64,000 nucleotides of DNA from Apium graveolens (Eukaryota; Streptophyta; Magnoliopsida; Apiales; Apiaceae): the NCBI RefSeq assembly GCF_009905375.1, contig NC_133655.1:171677141-171741140 (forward strand), written 5' to 3'. The first letter of the stretch is position 1. The number at the start of each line of letters is the position of its first letter. A program made the position numbers and the translations under genes. Below the pieces are notes generated by a model. It ran no database searches and had not been told where the DNA came from. It saw only the letters and a program-made list of their open reading frames with translations. Shown here in pieces: positions 56,622 through 64,000 of the stretch.

Positions 56622-59600
56622 ATGGCTCTTAATTTCCAAATTATTTCGCATAATCTTGTTGGTTATTTTAATCCAGATAAATGTGATGTGGAAAAATTTA
56701 AGCCATGGATTAGATTTTTAAATGACCATTCGATTGTTAGCTCTGCTATTAAATCAAATGTGATTTTAAATGTTGATCTGCTCAGACTAATTTGCACAAC
56801 CTCTACTGTGACCGATGATTTTAAATTTTTTTCATTCACCGTGGCAAACACACAGTATGTGGTTGATGAAACAGTCGTCAATCGAGCGTTAAATTTTCCA
56901 TTGGACAATTTCTGTAATTTGCCCTCTGAAAATGATATTTCAAACTTTTTCCATGCTATTCACTATCAGGGGGTGATTAATTTAACCAAGTTGTCTAAAT
57001 CCAATTTGGTTTCTGAATGGGACATTTTCTTCGATACACTTTCTAAAGTGTTTGCCAACTGCACTAAATCCAACTTTCACAACATCACTTCCACTCTGCA
57101 GTATATTGGTCTTGCGGTTGTTTTCAATCAAAGGATCAATTTTGGCAAACTACTTTTACCCATTCTGCTGAGACGTCTCACTACTGCTTTACGTGATCAT
57201 TCTACAAATCGTAGGGTCTCGTGCTACTACGCTTGTTTTCTCATGCTCATAGCAGAACATCTTCTCTCACCTGAGCATAAAGCCCTTTTTGCTAACTCTT
57301 TAGTAACCGAACCCCCTCCAGTAAGCAAAAAGATTTACACTCACCAAGACACAACCTTCAAATTCATGCAAGTTCCAGTACTTATATCTGCTTTCATGGC
57401 CACTTACATTCCTTTACATATCTTCAATCTTCCTGTTCATGAACAACAAGCTCAACCTCCAGTGGTTCAAACCACCCAGTCTCAATCATCAGATGCTCTT
57501 CCTCTGCAGGTAATAATTCCTCAAACTCAAACTATTTCTCCTTTTGTTGAAAGACCCCCAGTGGTTGATAGGATTGACCACGAAGTTGTAGAACCACAGC
57601 TTCAATCCCAGGTCATAGAGCCAAACACAGAGTCACAACCTATCTCAACCTCTCCCCCATTGTCTGAAATGTTGCCTAGAAGGTTAGTAGGAAGTAGTAT
57701 GTTGGTGGATGTGAATGAACCCTCAGCAATAGGACATGGACTTTGAAATGGCCACTGAACAGTTACTAGAGACATTCTCTCAACAGGATGAATCTATTGA
57801 AATTTGCCATAGGGCCATGGTATCCTGTACTGAGTCAAGCACAATTCCATTACTCACAATGGAAGCATACAGACCAATAGATGATACTCAGGACATAGAG
57901 CGAGGAGTGCACATTGAGTCGGTTACAGTGCCTGCCATAGTTACGGCAGAAGAGCAGTCACATGCTTCTGAGGGAAAATCTAACTCTCAGCCACCTTTAA
58001 TAGAGTCATTTTCTCCCCTCCCAGAACCAACACCTCTGGCTCCCTCACGGGATTCTCCACTCGCAGATTTATCTGGAGAAAGTGGAGGGCAACTCGGTCA
58101 ATCTATCCCTGAAGCAATTCAGACATCTATTTCACATGAAAAGATAGGTTTGACTGAGGATCGGGACTCGCGAATTCCCATTACACCACCACTGACCTCT
58201 CTTGAAGAGGCTAGGGTGATTTTAAATGCAGGTACAGAAGATCAGCATCAGGAAGACTCCTCACGAGCAATTATATTGAGAGATACACAAGCACGTGAGT
58301 TGAGTGAATTAAACAGGAGAGATATTTAGGTGAGCGCACACACAGACACAAACACTGAAAATCTATTAGCTCAAATTGCTGATCTCAAGGAACAACTTGC
58401 AAAAAGTCAGGCTGAAGCTAAATCATTCAAAGCACAAGTGGTTGAACGGTCTTCTTCTTCCACCTCTATCAATAATCAGCTGGCTCTCATCAAGACTGAA
58501 ATATCAGATTTGAAGACATCTGTTGTACCAAAGCTTAACTCAATCCGGGCATCTCCAATATTGTCAGCTGAAGACATTTCAAACTTCTGCTCTCTCCATA
58601 CAAGAATGACTTCTCTTGAAGACTTGGTTGAAATGAATCATTCACTGGATTCCTCCAGATTTCTGAAGATAGAGACATGTATGGAACATCTGAATGAATG
58701 AAGGGATGAAGCACTTGTACTTCATGATAAAAAATTCTCACTGCCCCAATGAAGAACAAAGGACTTTCTTTGAAGGGCCGTCTGGTGGAGGCGCAGGCTC
58801 TGGAGGTGATGGAGGATCTAAGGGAAAGTCTGTAGAGGATTCCTCAACTAAGGGGGAGAAAGAAGGGAGAAGTAAAAAGGGAAAAGAAAAAGATTCATCT
58901 GCTGGAGGCACAGGGAAGCCTGATGATATCTACTATAGTGGAGAACATGATGACTTTGATATTTGTGACGTTCCCATTGAATCAGTCTTGGGAGATAAAT
59001 ATGGTTTCTTTGAAGCTGAGGAGGAAAGTGATTTTGGAGAATGGGAAGAGGAATCTCCAGTGAATCCTCTGTTTGAGAAAGAGTTTCAGCAGCAGCAGTC
59101 AGAGTTGAAAAGAAAAGAAGCTGAACTCAAAAAGGTATCCCAGATCATTGACATGAGGAAAGACATACAAAGAATAGAAACTCTTCAAAAGCAACGTCTT
59201 CATGACATTAAAGCTTAAGAAAGGAGAAGAGATGTCAGACTGAAGATTGGTGAAAAATGGGATGAATCTAGGAGAGTACTTGATATGCCTCAGCTGAGCA
59301 CAAACAATGATAGGCAGTTTCTACATCTTCTGGACAAGTTGGAGATCTCTAATCCAAACAATGACATGTACATGAATGCTATAAAGACTGAAGTCTCAAG
59401 GATCACAGCTGTTTTTGACAGATCTCCAAATGAAATGAGCATATTTGTATATTGTCAGAGCAAAAGATCTTTCAAGGTATCACTTCATCTGTTTGAGAAT
59501 CATTCTTTGTCAGAGATTTGGGTTCTTCTCAACAAAGTCAAAAGAAGCTCAGAATTGAATGAAGTTCTTCGAGAAAGGCTCAAAGAGTTTGCCAGCAGGG

Positions 59601-59977
59601 CTAGTCCTCAAGTGGTCAACAATCCTCATCAGGTAAGATTCTTTAAGTCTAACTGTCTTCAAATCTGCCAGCTCGATTCACAATCTCTTAAAGACTACTC
59701 AGCTAAGCATCTTGTCTGGATGGAACATCACTTAAGAACTGTTGGATATTCATCCATGTTGAAAACTCAAGCAGCTAATCTGATTCAAGCTTATTGTGAA
59801 AAGAATATTAAAAGGTACAATCAACTCAAGAATAAGCTAAAGACAGTTGGAGTTCAATCAGTCAGGCCAGACAGCTTCACTTCAGAAAAGGATCGTGTCT
59901 TTGATAAGGAGTTGCTTCAAGATTTGGAAGAAGGTGAAGATTTGGAAGAAGGTGAATTCGGAAGGGAAGACAACTGA
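56622..59977 (+). pseudogene. Element D ORF3 (envelope-like)
   Basis: ATG at 56622 (MALNFQIISHNLVGYF). Frames: 56622-57746, shift near 57740, 57736-58701 with TAG at 58327, shift near 58697, then 58694-59977 with TAA at 59216; about 1100 codons in all. The N-terminal core (VSEWDIFFDTLSKVF; CYYACFLMLIAEHL) aligns by eye with A, B and C. The Pro/Ser/Gln-rich middle has a coiled-coil stretch (58340-58430) and a Gly/Lys/Glu-rich part (GGAGSGGDGGSKGK). A helical C-terminal domain (59285-59830) ends EEGEDLEEGEFGREDN. AGGGGGAG at 58851. No membrane anchor seen; function unknown. Confidence 0.78.
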
Positions 59978-60226
59978 ATTCAATTAGCTCAAAACTCAAT
60001 GTAATATTATTAGAGCTTTATGAATCAAGATAGACTAATGTTGTTATATGTTCAGACTAGAGGAACATCTATCTTGTAATCACTTGTAAATTTCTTTTGG
60101 AATCTGAAAAATGTTAAATATAATCCAGAACTTTTCTGCTATTTAATTTGCATTACTACTTATATCTTTTTCTTATTTGTTAGTTGAGTTATCCTCTAGG
60201 TATTTGTTGTTATTATCTAACAAACA
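59978..60226 (+). other. Element D untranslated region before the polypurine tract
   Basis: Noncoding AT-rich 3' spacer. Nothing else seen. Confidence 0.6.
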
Positions 60227-60239
60227 AATAGGGGGAGAT
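60227..60239 (+). promoter_or_regulatory. Polypurine tract of element D
   Basis: AATAGGGGGAGAT directly abuts the TG of the 3' LTR. Confidence 0.88.
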
Positions 60240-61525
60240 TGAAAGGCATATGTCATAGCCTATTTGTTTATTCGAGGATTTAACTCAACTCAAATAAGGA
60301 TGTAACAAGTAAATAGTGGTCCTATCGTCCGAGAGATCTCTCATAGTAACATATGTCAAAGGATTAAGTAACATTATTCTTCTACAGACTTGATGACTTA
60401 ATTCACTGGAAGAAGCTCAAGAAATTGATCAAGCCTCAGTGATATAAATCAAGATTGTGGATTTAATCAAGTGACAGAGATCTCGTCAGGGTATCAATTA
60501 ATTACAAGGATTTAGTCTGAAGAAAATCATGAGTATCAAGGTCAAGGCATGAAGAAACGTCACGAAAGTTAGTCACTCATGAACCAGACAGTACATCGAG
60601 TGTCAACATTGAAGTGGTGGAATTGATTCATAATTGACAGTGACTTTCAGAAGATTTTCAGAAGAAGGGTTGCTGTTCAAGAGTAGTATTAATTCTCTAT
60701 TAATTAATTAAGCCGTATAATTTAATTAAGAAAATAAATTAAATCTGCAAAGATTAATTTATTGATTAATTGAATTAATTGATTAATTAATTCTGAATTA
60801 ATATTATGTATTTTCAGAATTGATTTTGAATTAATATTCTATATTAATTCAGCAAGACTATCTTTTGTATTAGCAAGACAATCGGTATGACAATCAATAG
60901 TCATACCGAAAGTCATGCCAGTTCATTTGATTGTCTTGCCAGTTCAAATGGATTGTCTTGCCGAAAGTCTTTCTAGTTCAAATGGATTGTCTTGCCGAAA
61001 GTCTTTCTAGTTCAAATAAATTGTCTTGCCGAAAGTCTTTCTGGATCAAGTGGACTATTTTGTTTACTTAACAACACCAGCTGAATTTTCAACAGAGAGT
61101 ATGCATTGAATATCAAATTCAGAAGAACACAGAACAAAAGAAACCTGCAGAGAACTTATTGCAAATTCACAGATCATTTATTTCTAGTATTTATTGTTAA
61201 ATCTAATCCACTAGAAATCCTTTTCTTTTTCTTGTGTAACTATCTAGCGGATCGAAATCCCTAGAACTTAATCTCAAATCGCTTTTAGCATTTGATCTTT
61301 TTATTACAAAAATAGAAAAAGTTCACGTCGAATTTATTCTAGATTTGTAATAATTAATTTGAGATTAATCCCTTGTAAATGATACCGTTGTTGTAACACC
61401 TTTCAAGTTTAATAATAGTTTTATTTAACTTGAATTTTGTTTCACTTTTTTATTCCGCATTTTATTCGATTAAACGGTATTGTTTGTATTCAACCCCCCT
61501 TCTACAAACATATTGGGACCTAACA
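60240..61525 (+). repeat. Element D 3' LTR, 1286 bp
   Basis: It starts TGAAAGGCATATGTC and ends GGGACCTAACA. It is colinear with the left LTR, with scattered substitutions and one motif unit less. A chimeric frame (61857-61462) on the minus strand runs from element C into this LTR and is meaningless. Confidence 0.93.
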
Positions 61526-63054
61526 GTAGGTGATCTATTCTGACTCCCAACTTCTTTTGATGACCCGACGGATGGTGAATTTTGAGTACCGACGGATGAG
61601 GCTGGTTGTCTCCCGACGGATAAGGCAGATTGTCTCCCGACGGATGAAACATTATGCAACTCGACAGATGTTGAATTTTGTGCTTCATTGGTAGTATATT
61701 TTTTTGCATTATCCTTTGATACTGTTTCTTGATCACTTTCATCATCACTGTCATCTCTAACCATCTCCACATTGTCAAATTTGAGGCTCTCATGGTAATC
61801 TCCATCTTGCAGTCCTTCAATCTTTTTATCATCAAATACAACATGTATTGATTCCACAACAATGTTAGTTCTTAGATTGTAGACTCTGTATGCTTAACCA
61901 ATAACATATCCAACAAAAATTCCTTCATCTGCTTTAGCATTAAACTTCCCAATTTGATCAGTTTGATTTCTCAAGATATAACATTTGCAGACAAAGACAT
62001 GAAGAAAATTTAGAGTTGGATTCTTGTTCTTGAACAATTGATAGGGAGTCATGCATTTTGCTTGATTAATCAGAGAAATATTTTGAGTGTAGCATGCAGT
62101 ATTTACAGCTTCAGCCCAAAAATATGTTGGTAATTTAGATTCTTCAAGCATTGTCCTGGCAGCTTCTATAAGTGATCTATTCTTCCTTTCTACTACTCCA
62201 TTTTGTTGTGGAGTTCTTGCTGCTAAAAACTCATGCAAAATCCCATTTTCTTCACAAAATGCTCTCATGACAGAATTCTTGAACTCAGTTCCATTGTCAC
62301 TCCTGATTCTTCTAACTTTGAAATCAGGATGATTATTGACTTGCCTTATGTGATTAATAATGATTTCACTAGCCTCATCTTTAGACTTAAGGAAATATGT
62401 CCAAGAGAACTTTGAGAAATCATCTACAATTACTAGGCAAAATCCTTGTGTAGCAGTTGCAAAGTTCTTCAATTGTTGAATCAAGCTTCTTTCTGAATAA
62501 TGCTTTGATCTGCTTTCCATTTTGGCAGGCATCACACAATCCATCCTTAGAAAACTCCACTTGAGGAATACCTCTTACCAGTTCTTTCTTACTTGTTCAT
62601 TCATGGTCTTGAAGTTTAGATGGGATAGCTTCTTGTGCCATAACCAACTTTCATCCTGACTTGCTTTGCTGAGAAGACAAGTAACAGATTCTGCATTTGA
62701 TGAGTTGAAGTCAGCTAGGTACACATTTCCTTTTATCACACCGGTGAGAACCACTTTGTTGCTCCTCTTGTTAGTCACAACACAGGCTTTTGAGTTGAAG
62801 GTTACTGAATTGCCTTTATCACAAAGCTGGCTGATACTCAACAAATTGTGCTTGAGACCATCCACTATAGCAACCTCCTCAATGATGACATTGTCTTTTG
62901 AAATCAAGTCATATCCCACAGTATAACCCTTACTGTCATCTCCAAAAGTGATACTTGGGCCAGCTCTCTCCTTGAACTCTGTGAGCAGGGTAGAATCACC
63001 AGTCATGTGTCTTGAACAACCACTATCCAAGTACCCTAGATTCTTTCTGTTTCC
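61526..63054 (-). pseudogene. pol: Element C pol, first part: protease, integrase, linker
   Basis: Protease: YLDSGCSRHMTGD, intact unlike in A. Pre-integrase: WHKKLSHLNFKTMNEQ, broken by a shift near 62575. The integrase core has [14 protein letters not shown] and [14 protein letters not shown]. About 45 bp holding the HMDLFGPV part are deleted near 62445 compared with A. Stops and a shift occur near 61895. The linker (61860-61531) has at least four ATCCGTCGG motifs coding Ser-Val-Gly. It is interrupted by D at the GTAGG duplication. Confidence 0.86.
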
Positions 63055-63092
63055 CTGCACACATCAAAATCAAATCAAGTTAATTTTGGTAC
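63055..63092 (-). other. gag-pol junction segment of element C (38 nt, GT...GCAG)
   Basis: It starts GTACC after the gag TGG codon (63095-63093) and ends TGTGTGCAG. It is nearly identical to the segment in A. Gag and pol are in different frames around it and fall into one when it is skipped. Confidence 0.6.
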
Positions 63093-64000
63093 CCAAGTTT
63101 CCTTGGGTCCTGCCTTGTTAGCTTTCTTTTTCTGTTTCTTAGGTTTGATCTCATTTGACTTGGGGATATCAGATTCATCCTTAGTCATTTGAGTTAAACC
63201 TTTGAAACCATTCATTACAGCAGAATTATCATGCATATTTTGATTAACAGGGAATGGCATGCTATTAGTAAACATGTTATTCCAGTAAGGCATGCTAAAT
63301 GGCATTTGTGGCATACTGAATGCAGCATAATAAGGATTAGGTGCAAATGGCATATTAGCAAACTGTGCATTCATATTTTGTGTAGACATAGGATTCATAG
63401 GCATAGAAGGCATGGCATTCATGTTGCGAAAATGAGGTGGCACAATATGGAAGTAGGCATGACAGTTTTGCAATTAATAGACAAATGATTTACACTACCA
63501 CACTTGACACAGATTTTTCTTGGAGCATATTTATCAGGTGTGTAGTTGTTATGCTTGTTAATTCCTACTTTACCATTTTTATTATTTTTCCTTTTAGCCT
63601 CTATTTTAACCTCAATCTTTTCAAGTCTGTCACTCAATTGCTTGATTGTCATATGACCAACATTAGCCTTTTTCTCCTTCTTAACTTGACTGGATTCTCC
63701 TGGAATAAAATTCTTGGAAACTGATCCATGTTTAACTTGACAAGTTTGGCTTTCCTCACATGCTTGCTCACAGTCGACGGTTGAGGATTCTTATTACTCG
63801 ATGGATAACCCTTTTTATTATCCGACGGATGACCCTCATCATCCGTCAAGTCTACATCTGTTAGCAATCCTTCAACCAAATTGGATTCCAGCTTCTCCTT
63901 ATTTTTCTTCCAGGCTGCATCACAAAATGACTCAATCCCTTAAACTTTGGTGATTTGAGTATGAACATCTCTAGATGTTTTCCATGCCTTAATCACGTCC
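63075..64000 (-). pseudogene. gag: Element C gag, C-terminal part, cut by the window edge
   Basis: It includes the second zinc knuckle ICVKCGSVNHLSINC (about 63520), the Met/Pro-rich stretch (NMPFAPNPYYAAF) and the Lys-rich end TWVPKLT. Frameshifts lie near 63650 and 63430. Family motifs ATCCGTCAAG and CGACGGATGA lie at 63770-63850 (complement and direct). The N-terminus lies right of the window. Confidence 0.83.

Larger units (their letters stand above)
48413..61525 (+). mobile_element. Element D: Sirevirus-like copia element nested in C
   Basis: 13,113 bp with LTRs at 48413-49720 and 60240-61525, primer site, gag, pol, ORF3 and polypurine tract, all on the plus strand. Perfect GTAGG target duplication. 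The LTRs differ by a few percent in the part I compared and by a 22-bp repeat unit, so it is older than B. Its family motif is GATTGTCTTGCC/GGCAAGACAATC. Confidence 0.94.
42385..64000 (-). mobile_element. Element C: Sirevirus-like element of family A, split by D, open at both ends
   Basis: On the minus strand it enters from the right edge inside gag (64000-63075), then pol (63054-61531), element D as an insertion (61525-48413), the rest of pol (48412-46639), a spacer with the motif hairpin, and ORF3 (46114-42385). It has no 3' LTR; ORF3 ends at the junction with A. Its 5' LTR must lie beyond 64000. Sequence, motifs and ORFs are those of element A with visible but modest divergence. Confidence 0.88.

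Noticed and set aside
61462..61857. Continuous minus-strand frame across the D/C border
   Set aside because: It joins element C linker codons to LTR sequence of D by chance; the GTAGG duplication marks an insertion border inside it.

Overview
The window is nuclear DNA of a flowering plant, most likely a eudicot. The evidence is an intron-bearing eIF5A first exon, Stowaway-like MITE ends and, above all, plant Ty1/copia elements of the Sirevirus (SIRE/Maximus) type with gag, pol and a third envelope-like ORF. An asterid such as an Apiaceae is my guess only. I see no intact cellular gene, no RNA gene and no CRISPR array.

Layout. 1-798 is the end of a long terminal repeat (LTR) that starts left of the window. 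799-4300 holds gene remnants on the minus strand: a four-exon tail of an unrecognised gene (896-1935) and a lone eIF5A exon 1 (3685-3807) with its leader. 4300-9700 is AT-rich intergenic DNA with a chained cluster of short noncoding LTRs (5271-6349) and MITE remnants. 9709-16746 is a complete but broken Ty1/copia element (element 1). 16747-18768 is intergenic with a MITE.

From 18769 to the right edge everything is nested Sirevirus-like DNA. Element A (+; 18769-42384, no 3' LTR) is split by element B (-; 24864-38129; target duplication GCCAC). Element C (-; from 42385 past the right edge) belongs to the same family as A and is split by element D (+; 48413-61525; target duplication GTAGG). A and C meet tail to tail at 42384/42385 inside their third ORFs and form a huge interrupted inverted repeat. 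B is the youngest insertion: I count 6 differences between its two 615-bp LTRs. D and element 1 are older.

How the genes work together. In each Sirevirus-like element gag (capsid and zinc knuckles), pol (protease, integrase, reverse transcriptase, RNase H) and ORF3 lie in that order. Three points stand out. (1) In all four elements gag and pol are separated by a 34-39 nt segment bounded by GT and GCAG, and skipping it aligns the two frames in every case although its length differs modulo 3. (2) Each family carries its own short inverted motif, scattered through LTRs, untranslated regions and, for families A/C and B, coding regions. (3) ORF3 lies behind a noncoding leader with a TATA-like box, as if it had its own promoter. 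All elements carry stops and frameshifts and look non-autonomous now.
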